The notes under the pieces were generated by a model that was not told the origin of the DNA, ran no database searches, and worked only from the letters and a program-made list of their open reading frames with translations. Source: JBEIQE01 sp040376705 (GTDB lineage: Bacteria > Pseudomonadota > Alphaproteobacteria > UBA2400). Taken from it: a stretch of DNA of 64,000 nt. This document shows positions 33,523 through 42,476 of this stretch, one piece after another; position 1 is the stretch's first letter, and each line of letters starts with the position of its first letter. The translations under genes and the position numbers were made by a program. Location of the stretch: contig JBEIQE010000003.1 in the NCBI GenBank assembly GCA_040376705.1, positions 62,001 to 126,000 of the forward strand. Direction: 5' to 3'.

Positions 33523-33549
33523 TGCCGTTGATGTTCAAACTCAACGGCA
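33523..33549 (+). other. Perfect 9-bp hairpin at the start of the DUF2336 gene
   Basis: TGCCGTTGA (33523-33531), loop TGTTCAAAC, TCAACGGCA (33541-33549). It covers the possible GTG (33522) and ATG (33531) starts and ends on the A of the ATG at 33549. It could control translation of this gene. Confidence 0.45.
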
Positions 33550-34784
33550 TGTCGTCTTTGGATAAACCCATCTCAGACCCCGAACGCTATAAAGAGCTGG
33601 CGCGTGACGAAAATCCCGCCCTGCGCGCGCTGGTGGCTGGCGATCCGGCAGCTCCGCCTGAACTCCTCTATTATCTGAGCACGGATAAAGACGAGCAGGT
33701 ACGCGGGCAGGTGGCCGGTAACGATGCTACCCCCATGCAGGCCGTACCCAATCAGGCGAAAGACGAAAGCCGTATGGTGCGTGCTGCGCTTGCCCGCAAA
33801 GTGGCGCGCGTACTGCCCAAGCTCGGCCCCGGTCATGCGAACGAGAAGATGCTCATGAGCACACTTGAGGCCCTGTGCCACGATACCGCCATAGAAGTGC
33901 GCCAAGCCGTAGCTGTTACGCTGCAGGACACTGCCTTTCTGCCGCCTAATCTCGCACGGCAATTGGCGGAAGATAGCGAACGCGCGGTCGCTGGCCCTGT
34001 GCTGCGCTTCTGCCTCTCTCTGTCAGATGATGATCTGGTCGATATGGTAAGAAACGCCAAGCGCGAATGGGTGCCGGTTGAAGTAGCCTCGCGCGCTAAT
34101 ATCTCAAACAATGTTGCTAACGCGGTGTGGGAGAGCGGCAATAGCGAAGCTGCCGCCGTGCTGCTGGGTAATATAACGGCCAATACAACACCTGCTGTAA
34201 TTGAGGAAGCGACTGAGAGCGCAGCCTATGAAGTGATGTTGCAAAAACCGCTGGTACAGCACCCCAAGCTTAACGCCAGCCAGATCGAGCGCTTGGCCAC
34301 TTTTGTCGATAGCGAATTACTCTCAACTCTGGCCGAGCGCGCCAAGCTTAGTCGCGGCGAGAACTCGGACGTTAACAAAGTCATTCGCCGCCGTCTTGAG
34401 TGGGCCGACTGGCGCAAGAAAAGCGGGCAGGGCGCCGAGCGTGAGCGTGAACGTGCCAAAACCTTGTATGAGCGCGAACAGCTGGATGATGCCGCGGTGA
34501 GCGATGCTATTGCTTGGGGCGAGCGCAGCTTTGTTGTAAGCGCGCTGGCGCTTAAGGCTAAAACGCCAGAGGCCTTGGTCGAGAAGGTGCTGCAGCATCA
34601 ATCTGCCAAAGGTATTACCGCTCTGTGCTGGAAAGCGGGCATCAGCATGCGCACCTGCAGGCAGGTACAAACCCGCACCGCGCGCGTGCAACTGGGCAAG
34701 GCGCTTAATGCACGCGAGGGGCTTTACTATCCGCTCTCCGAGGCTGACCTTATATGGCAGCTCGAGTTCTACGGTATTATATGA
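33549..34784 (+). CDS. DUF2336-like helical-repeat protein
   Basis: A 411-residue all-helical protein resembling the alphaproteobacterial DUF2336 family. HEAT-like segments include LARDENPALRALVAGDP, LSTDKDEQVRGQVAGND, ALCHDTAIEVRQAVAVTL and LAEDSERAVAGPVLRF. No catalytic motif. The function of DUF2336 proteins is unknown. The ATG at 33549 (SSLDKPISDPERYK) is chosen; in-frame GTG 33522 and ATG 33531 are alternatives, none with a good ribosome site. Its stop overlaps the start of an APH-like kinase gene (ATGA), so the two are coupled. Confidence 0.7.
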   Translation: MSSLDKPISDPERYKELARDENPALRALVAGDPAAPPELLYYLSTDKDEQVRGQVAGNDATPMQAVPNQAKDESRMVRAALARKVARVLPKLGPGHANEKMLMSTLEALCHDTAIEVRQAVAVTLQDTAFLPPNLARQLAEDSERAVAGPVLRFCLSLSDDDLVDMVRNAKREWVPVEVASRANISNNVANAVWESGNSEAAAVLLGNITANTTPAVIEEATESAAYEVMLQKPLVQHPKLNASQIERLATFVDSELLSTLAERAKLSRGENSDVNKVIRRRLEWADWRKKSGQGAERERERAKTLYEREQLDDAAVSDAIAWGERSFVVSALALKAKTPEALVEKVLQHQSAKGITALCWKAGISMRTCRQVQTRTARVQLGKALNAREGLYYPLSEADLIWQLEFYGII

Positions 34785-35779
34785 GCCTGCAGCCCGACCT
34801 GAGCGTCTTTCAGCAAATAGGCATTATTTTGCCGCAGAACAGTGCTGTGCTTGGCGTTGGCCGGCAGGGTTTTGTGATTGAGGATAAGGGCACGGCTATC
34901 AAGTTTTATGCGGCTAACCAAGGCCTGCCCGAAGCGCTTTCGATACGGCGCGCACAGGCCGAAGCCAACACATTGGCGTGGCTGGCGCACCATAACGATA
35001 CCGGTATTAAAACCCCACAGTTGCATGACTTCATGGTGTTCCCCCAGCCGGTTGACATGCACACACCTACGGGCGACTTCACTTTTCTGGCCGCGATGCG
35101 GATGGAGCAGTTGCAGATAACACCCCCATCCTTCGGGCCTGATTGGCTCGAGAAATGTCCGCAAGAGGGCGCGCGTTTCTTCCGCAGCCTTGGCCGCACC
35201 ATTGCGGCGTTCAACAACCTGGCCGAGCGTGTTCAATCGAGTGATCCTTTAAGTGCAGGGGATGACCTGCCCGAGGCGCTGCGTTTTGGCCTTGGTCGTC
35301 AATCTGCATATATAAAGCAGGATGATCTCAGGCTCATGCTGGCTGATCATGCGCGTTTAACTGCTGGTAAGCCAGCTTCGCTCAAGCATGGTGATCTGCA
35401 CCCGGGTAATGTGTCTTATAATCGGCATAGCCAAGAGGTTGATGCGGTATTCGATTGGGCCTCAATCGTCAAAGCCCCGGCTGGGCGCGACCTGCATCAC
35501 TTTGCAACTCTTAGCCCGCTGGCAGCAACGCAGGCACGTAACGATTTAGTGCAAGAAGGGTATTACAGCGTTATCGCTACACCGCCCGATCCGGTGTTGA
35601 CCCGGCTTTATGGCGTCATGCAGCTGGCGCGCATGATTATCCGTACCGAAACACTGGGTGAGCTCATGAACGAGAGCTTTAGCCAGCATGTGCTTGAGCC
35701 CTATCAGCACAGCTTGGCCAGCTACCGGCAGTTACGTGTGCGGCAGCCATCGGCGCCATCCGGGCCAGCCGCGCCTTAA
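34781..35779 (+). CDS. APH-family phosphotransferase, coupled to the DUF2336 gene
   Basis: A 332-residue protein of the aminoglycoside phosphotransferase/choline kinase fold. SLKHGDLHPGNVSYN contains the catalytic Asp and the Asn metal ligand; AVFDWASIVKAPAGRDLHH contains the DFG-equivalent Asp. The N-terminal lobe has IEDKGTAIKFYAA with a likely ATP-binding Lys. Such proteins phosphorylate small molecules or proteins; antibiotic resistance cannot be inferred. The ATG at 34781 overlaps the previous stop, so I reject the in-frame ATG at 34754. The C-terminus is Pro-rich. Confidence 0.75.
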   Translation: MSLQPDLSVFQQIGIILPQNSAVLGVGRQGFVIEDKGTAIKFYAANQGLPEALSIRRAQAEANTLAWLAHHNDTGIKTPQLHDFMVFPQPVDMHTPTGDFTFLAAMRMEQLQITPPSFGPDWLEKCPQEGARFFRSLGRTIAAFNNLAERVQSSDPLSAGDDLPEALRFGLGRQSAYIKQDDLRLMLADHARLTAGKPASLKHGDLHPGNVSYNRHSQEVDAVFDWASIVKAPAGRDLHHFATLSPLAATQARNDLVQEGYYSVIATPPDPVLTRLYGVMQLARMIIRTETLGELMNESFSQHVLEPYQHSLASYRQLRVRQPSAPSGPAAP

Positions 35780-35845
35780 CAGCTTCTGGCACGGAAAATG
35801 CTTTAGTTAAGGGAAGCTTTCTTTTTCCCAGACGGAGCCGTTCCC

Positions 35846-36433
35846 GTGACCACCATTAACCCCTTCTATTCCGGCCAGAATTACTCGCTTGCTACTCAGC
35901 TCGATACTGGCACGTCGCAGGACAAAACTGCCTCCAGCGTGACAAAACTGCCTGCGCTTACCAGCAGCCTGCTGGCCTCAGCTGAAACCAATGTCGCCAG
36001 TGAAGATGCCTATCAAATCAACCTCAGCCCCGAGGCCAAGGCGTACTTAGCCAAGCTTGAGGAAAAGAAGGCTGCCAGCAGCAGCGAAACCGATGGCGGC
36101 TTCGCGCTGACCAAGCAACAGGCCGAGCAGATTAAAGAGATCGTCTCGAAGTATATCGATGCGCCCTTAACGCAAGAGACCTTCGATAAAATTCAGGCCG
36201 ACCTGCGTGCTGCAGGCCTGGGGGCCGAACAGCTGGCCATTAAAGACCAGATTGCCAGCTTCAACCCAACCTCCAGCCTGATTGCCGCGCTTGATGGCAC
36301 AGCAGGTGAGGTAGTGGTACAGAAGCCAGCCGAAATTCTCGCCCAGCAGGAAGCCAAGAGTAAAACCTATATGGAGCAGGTCGAGAAGCTGTGGCGTGCT
36401 TTGGCCGCAGCTGAGGAAACCACCGCAGGCTAA
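35846..36433 (+). CDS. Hypothetical helical protein
   Basis: A 195-residue hydrophilic protein with a disordered Ser/Thr-rich N-terminus and a helical centre (YQINLSPEAKAYLAKLEEK near residues 52-70). The start is a GTG at 35846 with GGAG 8 bases upstream. The YQINLSPEAKAYL block recurs in alphaproteobacterial proteins of unknown role, by memory rather than by search. A 13-base direct repeat (GACAAAACTGCCT, 35921 and 35941) lies near its start. Its stop overlaps the convergent glycosyltransferase gene by 4 bases. Confidence 0.55.
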   Translation: MTTINPFYSGQNYSLATQLDTGTSQDKTASSVTKLPALTSSLLASAETNVASEDAYQINLSPEAKAYLAKLEEKKAASSSETDGGFALTKQQAEQIKEIVSKYIDAPLTQETFDKIQADLRAAGLGAEQLAIKDQIASFNPTSSLIAALDGTAGEVVVQKPAEILAQQEAKSKTYMEQVEKLWRALAAAEETTAG

Positions 36434-37911
36434 CGCTGCTTATAGATAACCCATTCGGCAGTATCTTCGGCCAGCGTATAACGCTGCTCGACAAATGTGT
36501 TTAGTGAATTGAACTTCAAGTAGTGCTGGTATGACGGCACTGGTTGCAGGTTGTTGACGTCGAATTTTGTCACAATGATGAGGTATGGCGGACGCGCCTC
36601 CAGATCATGCATCAGGGCTATGCGGGTTTGTTCGAGTTGCGCAGCTGTACCTTTATTCAGGGGGTAATTTACAAAGTAACGGGTGGGAGCGCTGCGATTG
36701 GCATAAATATATGGGCTAGGCTCGAAACTATAAACATAGATTGGGCTATTTTCTGGTGAGAGGATTTTTATCCGCTCGGCAAGTTTTATCAGGGTAGCGA
36801 CCTTGTAGTTAGGGAAGTCATAAAGGGAAACATAGGTGGTCCTGTCGATATGCCCCAGTGCATAACGCCATGAATCAAAGGTTTTATAGCCCGAGCTGCC
36901 AAAAACATGCGGCAGCTGGAAAATAAGCAATAACGCCCATATGGGCTGTACGTTAATTGCAGCGGCTACAAGCAGGCTGGCGGGCAGTAGCACAGGAACA
37001 GCATGGCTGATGGCGTAAAGCCCTTGTACTTCGTAGGCTATCAGCCCAGCCAGAGTGATGGCTCCTGTCATATCAGCAAGCCTGTTGCTGCTCTTTCGTA
37101 ATTTCCACCAACCGAACACCGCCAGCGGCAGATACACCATACGGGCGATTGAATTGATGTAGGGGAAGCTCAATGTCTCGAGGAAGAAGGCACTTTTATT
37201 AATCCCGTCTGCTCCGTGTTGGCTGATGTTAAAGACGATAAAATCCTGCCAAAAAGCATCTAGCGCACCATGGCTGGCCAGCCAGAGTAGAACAAGCACA
37301 GGAATAATCGAGGCACCCGCAGCATAGATCAGCAGAAAGTGCAGCCAGTCCTGCTCGTACCGTGCCCTTACAAGGGCGGCCAGCCCGAACAGGGCGGTTG
37401 TCGGCTTGAACATGAGGCAGGCCCCCTGTAACACGCCTGCTGCAAAAGCGCTGCGTGTGGGATTGCTGCCACTGAGCAGAATGAAGGCAATAGCAATACC
37501 CGTATAAGCCGACCAGCTATCTGCTTGTGCCATCGATGCGCCAGTAAGCGGGGTAAACAGCATGGCCAGAATAACGGCAATAAGCCCGAGGCGCGGCTGA
37601 CCTGAGCTGCGGGCCAGCAGGAAAATCAGCATTAGTGCACCCAGTGTCAGGGCGGTATCAAACAGACGTATTGAAAATTCATGCACGCCGCCCATAGCCA
37701 TGACCGACGCATAGATAACGTGCAACAATGGGCCTTTTTGCTCCCACGCATCAACATACGGTGCACCGCCCGCGAGAATGGCTTTAGCTACATACATATA
37801 CATCTGCTGGTCAAACAGCAGGGGCATGAAGAGCCAGAACGGGAGGAACAGGCCAATCAGGCCAAGCGCCATAAGCCCGGGAAGTAGCAGCGAATGCGAT
37901 ATTCTGACCAT
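36430..37911 (-). CDS. GT-C type membrane glycosyltransferase (ArnT/PMT-like)
   Basis: A 493-residue protein with about ten membrane segments and a short C-terminal periplasmic region. The first loop after segment 1 contains DQQMYMYVAKAILAGG and PYVDAWEQKGPLLH: the acidic residues and the Trp-Gln/Lys-Gly-Pro pattern are typical of the catalytic loop of polyprenyl-phosphate-dependent GT-C enzymes (PMT and ArnT families). These add a sugar from a lipid carrier to lipids, proteins or polysaccharides on the periplasmic side. The acceptor is unknown. It is a single gene facing the 35846 gene. Confidence 0.78.
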   Translation of the reverse strand: MVRISHSLLLPGLMALGLIGLFLPFWLFMPLLFDQQMYMYVAKAILAGGAPYVDAWEQKGPLLHVIYASVMAMGGVHEFSIRLFDTALTLGALMLIFLLARSSGQPRLGLIAVILAMLFTPLTGASMAQADSWSAYTGIAIAFILLSGSNPTRSAFAAGVLQGACLMFKPTTALFGLAALVRARYEQDWLHFLLIYAAGASIIPVLVLLWLASHGALDAFWQDFIVFNISQHGADGINKSAFFLETLSFPYINSIARMVYLPLAVFGWWKLRKSSNRLADMTGAITLAGLIAYEVQGLYAISHAVPVLLPASLLVAAAINVQPIWALLLIFQLPHVFGSSGYKTFDSWRYALGHIDRTTYVSLYDFPNYKVATLIKLAERIKILSPENSPIYVYSFEPSPYIYANRSAPTRYFVNYPLNKGTAAQLEQTRIALMHDLEARPPYLIIVTKFDVNNLQPVPSYQHYLKFNSLNTFVEQRYTLAEDTAEWVIYKQR

Positions 37912-38134
37912 GCCACAACCTATTAAGGTCTTGGCTTTAGTGCAATAAAGTTACGGGCAGATAGAAATTATAAGCCGATTCGTATAGAAATATCCAATGG
38001 TTACAGGCAATTAACCATATCTTCAGCGGGTGCGGCCAATAATCATCTAGGCTCAAACGCACAGAGATTTCATAATTTTGTCATGAGCCTACTGCTTGTT
38101 CTGCAGATATAAGAAGAGGGTGGGCCAAACGAAG

Positions 38135-38437
38135 ATGGAAAAGCGAGTGACACAAGCCTGGCTGAAGACCGCGAACAGCGATCCGAAGGCACGTGCCATG
38201 GCGGCAGGTGCTGAGCGCTTCCTTATTGCCCATGATGTACCCCACACTACTTTTTCAGATGCTGCCAAGCGTGGCGACTATGTAAGCACCGTGTTCGATG
38301 CGCTCGAGCGCGTGGGTGCAGCTGTCCGCAATGATCGTATTGGCGACAAGGCTGATGATATTCGGATTGTTGAATTCCTGCAGGAAGAGATTGAACGAGC
38401 TGCCAAAGCCCCTGTAGCACGCATGACGAACGACTAA
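38135..38437 (+). CDS. Small hypothetical protein
   Basis: A 100-residue soluble helical protein (EKRVTQAWLKTANSDPKARA at the N-terminus). The ATG at 38135 is chosen over an in-frame TTG at 38096. It ends 6 bases before the next gene, with which it probably forms an operon. No family recognised. Confidence 0.5.
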   Translation: MEKRVTQAWLKTANSDPKARAMAAGAERFLIAHDVPHTTFSDAAKRGDYVSTVFDALERVGAAVRNDRIGDKADDIRIVEFLQEEIERAAKAPVARMTND

Positions 38438-38443
38438 CTGCAC

Positions 38444-39052
38444 ATGCCCGACATTCACGACCCCATCCTCGCCAAGCCTGTTTCCACTACGGCGGATATG
38501 TTCACGCATCTGGTCAACAAGCAGTCCGCTCCGGTTGTAATGGCGCCCGAGCAGGAAGCCATCAGCTGGCAGCATGTATTGCAGGCCCGTCAGGCGATCC
38601 GTGATTTTGTCCGCGATCCGACACTGGCGCATAATTACAGCCACATCGGCTCCTGGCGCGTCTGGATGGCGGTTGCCGAAAATAAGCTGGCACCTGATTG
38701 TTCGCTGTCATCCCACGTCAACTTCACCGGGCAGGTGATGCGCGAGATTGTGCAGGCAGTGGTACCTAACCGCGCTCAGGGGGCAGGTTTTACCAACGAA
38801 ATTGCCCGCGACCATGCCGAGCTAGAGCTCAAGAAGGCAGGGGCGGTTAACCGCATTGCTATTGCCGGCTCACTGATGATGGGTGGTTACCCCGGCACAA
38901 CGCCGCGCCATCTGCATATGTCGCAGTTTTTGCACGACCATGTGGCCTCGAGCACAAAATGGATGCAAAAGGCAGCTGCAACAGCAAAAGCCGCCCGTAT
39001 GCCTAAAAAAGAAGCCCAAGCTCCGTCAGGTCAACAGAATCTGTTCGGCTAG
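38444..39052 (+). CDS. Hypothetical protein
   Basis: A 202-residue soluble protein, mostly helical, with a basic Ala/Lys/Pro-rich C-terminus ending in QNLFG. No signal peptide, membrane segment or catalytic motif seen. It follows the previous small gene by 6 bases and precedes sucC by 99 bases. Confidence 0.55.
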   Translation: MPDIHDPILAKPVSTTADMFTHLVNKQSAPVVMAPEQEAISWQHVLQARQAIRDFVRDPTLAHNYSHIGSWRVWMAVAENKLAPDCSLSSHVNFTGQVMREIVQAVVPNRAQGAGFTNEIARDHAELELKKAGAVNRIAIAGSLMMGGYPGTTPRHLHMSQFLHDHVASSTKWMQKAAATAKAARMPKKEAQAPSGQQNLFG

Positions 39053-39151
39053 CATTCGGTAAGTCAGCGTCTTTTTCGCGTAAAATCATCATTGCCCGTT
39101 AATATCTGCGTGCTAAGTTGCAGCGCACTAATTTCTATTGAGGTCAACTCC

Positions 39152-40321
39152 ATGAATATTCACGAGTATCAAGCCAAAGCCTTGCTGGCCAAGTATGGCG
39201 TCCCGGTTCCGCGCGGCAAGCCTGCCTATACGGTGGACGAAGCCGTAGCTGGCGCACGCGAGCTGGGTGGCCCGGTTTGGGTCGTCAAGTCGCAGATCCA
39301 CGCCGGTGGTCGCGGTAAGGGTGGTGGCGTGAAGGTCGTGAAGTCGCTCGACGATGTTGGCGCCGAAGCCAAGCGCATGCTCGGCATGACCCTTATAACT
39401 CATCAGACCGGCCCCGCCGGTAAGCAGGTTAACCGCATTTATGTAGAAGATGGCTGCGATATCAAGCGCGAGCTCTACATCTCGCTGCTGGTCGACCGCG
39501 CTACAAGCTCAGTCACCATCATGGCGTCGACCGAAGGCGGCATGGATATTGAAGAAGTTGCCGACAAGACCCCTGAGAAGATCATTCGCGTGGCGATTGA
39601 CCCCGCCATGGGCCTGCAGGCGTTCCACTCGCGCAAGGTTGCCTTTGCGCTGGGCCTTCAGGGCACGCAGGTTAGCCAGTGCGTTACCCTTATCGCGTCG
39701 CTTTATAAGGCGTTTGTCGAGTTGGACGTGGCCATGCTCGAGATCAACCCGCTGGTCGTCACCGGCAAGGGTGATCTGATCTGCCTCGATGCCAAGATGG
39801 GCTTCGATGAAAACGCGCTGTTCCGCCACAAGGATGTGGAAGAGCTGCGCGATGAAACCGAAGAAGATCCGATGGAACGCGAAGCCGGTAAGAACTCGCT
39901 CAACTACGTCAAGCTCGATGGCAGCATCGGTTGCATGGTCAACGGCGCAGGTCTGGCCATGGCCACCATGGACATCATCCAGCTGGCTGGTGGTTCACCT
40001 GCCAACTTCCTCGATGTGGGCGGCGGCGCTACTAAAGAGCGCGTGACAGCGGCCTTCAAGCTCATCCTGTCCGACCCGAATGTTGAGGGTATTCTCGTCA
40101 ACATCTTCGGCGGCATTATGCGTTGCGACGTGATTGCCGATGGTATTATCGCTGCTGCCAAGGAGGTGAGCCTCTCGGTTCCGCTCGTTGTGCGCCTCGA
40201 AGGTACCAACGTTGATCTGGGCAAGCAGATCCTCGCCAAGTCAGGCCTCAAGATTACATCTGCCGATAACCTCGGTGATGCCGCAGATAAGATTGTCAAA
40301 GCAGTAAAGGAGGCCGCATAA
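39152..40321 (+). CDS. sucC: Succinyl-CoA synthetase beta subunit (ADP-forming)
   Basis: A 389-residue ATP-grasp subunit of the TCA-cycle enzyme that makes succinate, CoA-linked, with ATP. The ATG at 39152 gives the canonical N-terminus NIHEYQAKALLAKYGVPVPRG; TGAGGT lies 9 bases upstream. An upstream in-frame start (39092) is rejected. Family blocks are VVKSQIHAGGRGKGGGVK, FLDVGGGATKERV and NIFGGIMRCDVIA. sucD follows after 1 base. Confidence 0.97.
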   Translation: MNIHEYQAKALLAKYGVPVPRGKPAYTVDEAVAGARELGGPVWVVKSQIHAGGRGKGGGVKVVKSLDDVGAEAKRMLGMTLITHQTGPAGKQVNRIYVEDGCDIKRELYISLLVDRATSSVTIMASTEGGMDIEEVADKTPEKIIRVAIDPAMGLQAFHSRKVAFALGLQGTQVSQCVTLIASLYKAFVELDVAMLEINPLVVTGKGDLICLDAKMGFDENALFRHKDVEELRDETEEDPMEREAGKNSLNYVKLDGSIGCMVNGAGLAMATMDIIQLAGGSPANFLDVGGGATKERVTAAFKLILSDPNVEGILVNIFGGIMRCDVIADGIIAAAKEVSLSVPLVVRLEGTNVDLGKQILAKSGLKITSADNLGDAADKIVKAVKEAA

Positions 40322-40322
40322 C

Positions 40323-41222
40323 ATGGCCGTACTCGTCAATAGGAACACCAAGGTTATCTGTCAGGGCTTCACCGGCTCGCAGGGCACATTCCACTCGGAG
40401 CAGGCTATTGCCTACGGCACCAAGATGGTTGGTGGCGTTACCCCCGGCAAGGGCGGTGGCACCCACCTTGATTTGCCGATTTTTGATACGGTTGATGAAG
40501 CCGTCAAGAAGACTGGTGCCAATGCGTCAGTCATCTACGTGCCGCCCCCATTCGCAGCCGATGCGATCATGGAAGCGATTGATGCCGATGTTGAGCTCAT
40601 CGTCTGCATCACCGAAGGTATTCCGGTGCTCGACATGGTGCGCGTCAAGCGCGCACTTTCGGGCAGCAAGAGCCGCCTGATTGGCCCCAACTGCCCAGGT
40701 GTTATCACTCCGGGCGAGTGCAAGATCGGCATCATGCCCGGCCACATCCATAAGCGCGGCAGCATTGGTATCGTATCGCGCTCAGGCACACTCACCTACG
40801 AAGCTGTGGCACAGACCACCGCTGCAGGCCTTGGCCAGACCACCTGCATCGGTATCGGCGGCGACCCCGTGAACGGTACCAACTTCATCGACGCTATCGA
40901 GTTGTTCCTGGCGGATGATGAAACGCAGGGTATCATCATGATCGGTGAAATCGGCGGCAGTGCCGAAGAAGAAGCGGCCGAGTTCGTGAAGAAGAGCAAG
41001 ATCAAGAAGCCGATGGCTGGTTTCATCGCCGGTGTCAGCGCGCCTCCGGGCCGCCGCATGGGCCATGCGGGCGCCATCATCTCGGGTTCATCGGGCAAGG
41101 CATCTGACAAGATGGAAGCCATGAAGAGCGCGGGTATGATCGTCTCCGACAGCCCGGCAGGTTTGGGTAAGACCATGCTCGCCGCGCTCGAAAAGGCAGG
41201 CGTTAAGGTCAAGGCTGCTTAA
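40323..41222 (+). CDS. sucD: Succinyl-CoA synthetase alpha subunit
   Basis: A 299-residue subunit that carries the phosphohistidine. The CoA-binding N-terminus (TKVICQGFTGSQGTFHSEQA), GPNCPGVITPGECKIGIMPG and the phospho-acceptor His region PPGRRMGHAGAIISG (near residues 240-254) are all present. Complete. A hairpin terminator follows at 41247-41270, so sucCD form their own transcription unit, not one with sucA and sucB as in many relatives. Confidence 0.98.
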   Translation: MAVLVNRNTKVICQGFTGSQGTFHSEQAIAYGTKMVGGVTPGKGGGTHLDLPIFDTVDEAVKKTGANASVIYVPPPFAADAIMEAIDADVELIVCITEGIPVLDMVRVKRALSGSKSRLIGPNCPGVITPGECKIGIMPGHIHKRGSIGIVSRSGTLTYEAVAQTTAAGLGQTTCIGIGGDPVNGTNFIDAIELFLADDETQGIIMIGEIGGSAEEEAAEFVKKSKIKKPMAGFIAGVSAPPGRRMGHAGAIISGSSGKASDKMEAMKSAGMIVSDSPAGLGKTMLAALEKAGVKVKAA

Positions 41223-41246
41223 GTCTGGCACCCATAGTCATAAAGA

Positions 41247-41276
41247 GGGCGCGGGGTCAAATCCGCGCCCTTCTTG
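41247..41276 (+). terminator. Terminator after sucCD
   Basis: GGGCGCGG (41247-41254), loop GGTCAAAT, CCGCGCCC (41263-41270), then TTCTTG. Strong GC stem with a short, interrupted T run. Confidence 0.7.
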
Positions 41277-41292
41277 TCTCAGGAGTATAGAC

Positions 41293-41655
41293 ATGCAGGT
41301 TCTTGGTTTAGCAGTGCTTCTGGTTTTACTGGCGTTGCCGGGTTATGCCTGCCAGTCGCCCGCGCTGAGTGACAGCGATTGCGGCGTGGTGGTGTGGACC
41401 GAGGCCGAAGCATCGCCACATGCGATTGCGGGCAATCCGCCGGCTGAATACCTGGCCTGCGAGCAGGATAGCGATTGCGTGCTTGAAAAAGGCATCTGCG
41501 ATTTGCCTATGGCGGTGAATACCAAACACGCAGCACTGTTCAGTGAGGCGGCAGTCGTCGCTAATCAAGCCATAAAATGCATTCGCCCAGCCGATCCGCT
41601 GAGCAGCTATACAGTGAGCTGCAAGATCGGCCGCTGTACCCGCAGCCCGTTTTAA
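41293..41655 (+). CDS. Small cysteine-rich secreted protein
   Basis: A 120-residue protein with a signal peptide (QVLGLAVLLVLLALPGYA) and eight cysteines at 20, 30, 56, 62, 69, 96, 110 and 115. The block CEQDSDCVLEKGICDLPMAVN is reported here in two parts: CEQDSDC and GICDLPMAVN. It is probably periplasmic with up to four disulphides; Cys20 at the cleavage site could instead be lipidated. No family recognised with confidence. AGGAG lies 9 bases upstream. Its stop touches the convergent gene. Confidence 0.6.
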   Translation: MQVLGLAVLLVLLALPGYACQSPALSDSDCGVVVWTEAEASPHAIAGNPPAEYLACEQDSDCVLEKGICDLPMAVNTKHAALFSEAAVVANQAIKCIRPADPLSSYTVSCKIGRCTRSPF

Positions 41656-42081
41656 TCAGGCGAGGGCAGTGCGCTGCTGTGGGGCGACGCTGGTCTGCCG
41701 ATAGGCGGCCGCTTGCACTGGCAGATTGTTAAGGTCGATCTTCGCGCCGTTGATCTCAGCAGCCAGTGGCTTACCCTCCAGCATCTGCAGGCGGGCAAAG
41801 GCGGGCATATGGTTGCCATGCTCGGTGACGTAGCCTTTGGCATTTTTCTCACTGATCGGCTTGATCGCGAGGTGCACATGCTCGCTGCCTTTGAACATCG
41901 CATCAGTCAGGTCGGTTAGCTTGGGGGTATCAGTAAAAGCGCCGGTCTTCATGTTATAGGCGATCAGGCGGGTCTCGCACGGCGTGCCGAACAGCTTGTC
42001 TGCTACTCTAACCAGAGCCTCACCATAACGAATGAATTCGGATGCGGTAACAGGGCGCTGGCCAGTGGCTGAGCTGTGCAT
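41656..42081 (-). CDS. Hypothetical protein
   Basis: A 141-residue soluble protein (SATGQRPVTASEFIRYGEAL near the N-terminus, HVHLAIKPISEKNAKGY in the middle). GGAGAA precedes the ATG. No membrane segment, signal peptide or known motif. It is convergent with the Cys-rich gene, with adjacent stops. Confidence 0.5.
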   Translation of the reverse strand: MHSSATGQRPVTASEFIRYGEALVRVADKLFGTPCETRLIAYNMKTGAFTDTPKLTDLTDAMFKGSEHVHLAIKPISEKNAKGYVTEHGNHMPAFARLQMLEGKPLAAEINGAKIDLNNLPVQAAAYRQTSVAPQQRTALA

Positions 42082-42162
42082 GCAATTTTCTCCAGTTGCG
42101 ATGCACCGCTGTGTATCAAGTATTGATGCCTCATCACAAGGCTGATGAATCGCAATTTAGCT

Positions 42163-42191
42163 AAAAGGCGCGAGGATTACCCCGCGCCTTT
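42163..42191 (-). terminator. Terminator for the small gene at 42223
   Basis: On the minus strand AAGGCGCGGGG, loop TAAT, CCTCGCGCCTTTT: one mismatch in the stem and a T run directly after. It lies 32 bases past the stop of the 42223 gene. Confidence 0.7.
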
Positions 42192-42222
42192 GCATGTGGT
42201 TTTGCTTATGTAATGGGCCTAA

Positions 42223-42456
42223 TCAGCGGAAAACAACCACAGGCTTGAAGCCGGGGCTGGCTGCAAAAGTTTTGCCATCTACAACAATTGTGGGCGCAGG
42301 CGTGAGCATGCGATGGAGGTGACGCTGCGTCGAGGCCAGGCTCTCGAAAGCTTCAGGCGGTGTACCTGCACCAGTAGCTGGTACCTCGCGGCGGTTTTCA
42401 ACAACAGCGCGCACCGTATCAAACGGGAAGCGGGAAGGGTTGCTCAGGTCGGTCAT
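42223..42456 (-). CDS. Small hypothetical protein
   Basis: A 77-residue protein (TDLSNPSRFPFDTVRAVVEN near the N-terminus). The ATG at 42456 has GGAGAG 5 bases upstream and is preferred over an in-frame ATG at 42483. Flanked on both sides by terminators, so it is an independent small transcription unit. No family recognised. Confidence 0.5.
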   Translation of the reverse strand: MTDLSNPSRFPFDTVRAVVENRREVPATGAGTPPEAFESLASTQRHLHRMLTPAPTIVVDGKTFAASPGFKPVVVFR

Positions 42457-42476
42457 GTAACTCTCCACAAAAGATA

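Noticed and set aside
38096..38134. Longer start (TTG) for the 38135 gene
   Set aside because: The added residues are unlike the rest and an ATG is available at 38135.
41255..41270. GGGTCAAATCC, tRNA T-loop-like
   Set aside because: It is the loop and right arm of the sucCD terminator; no cloverleaf can be drawn around it.
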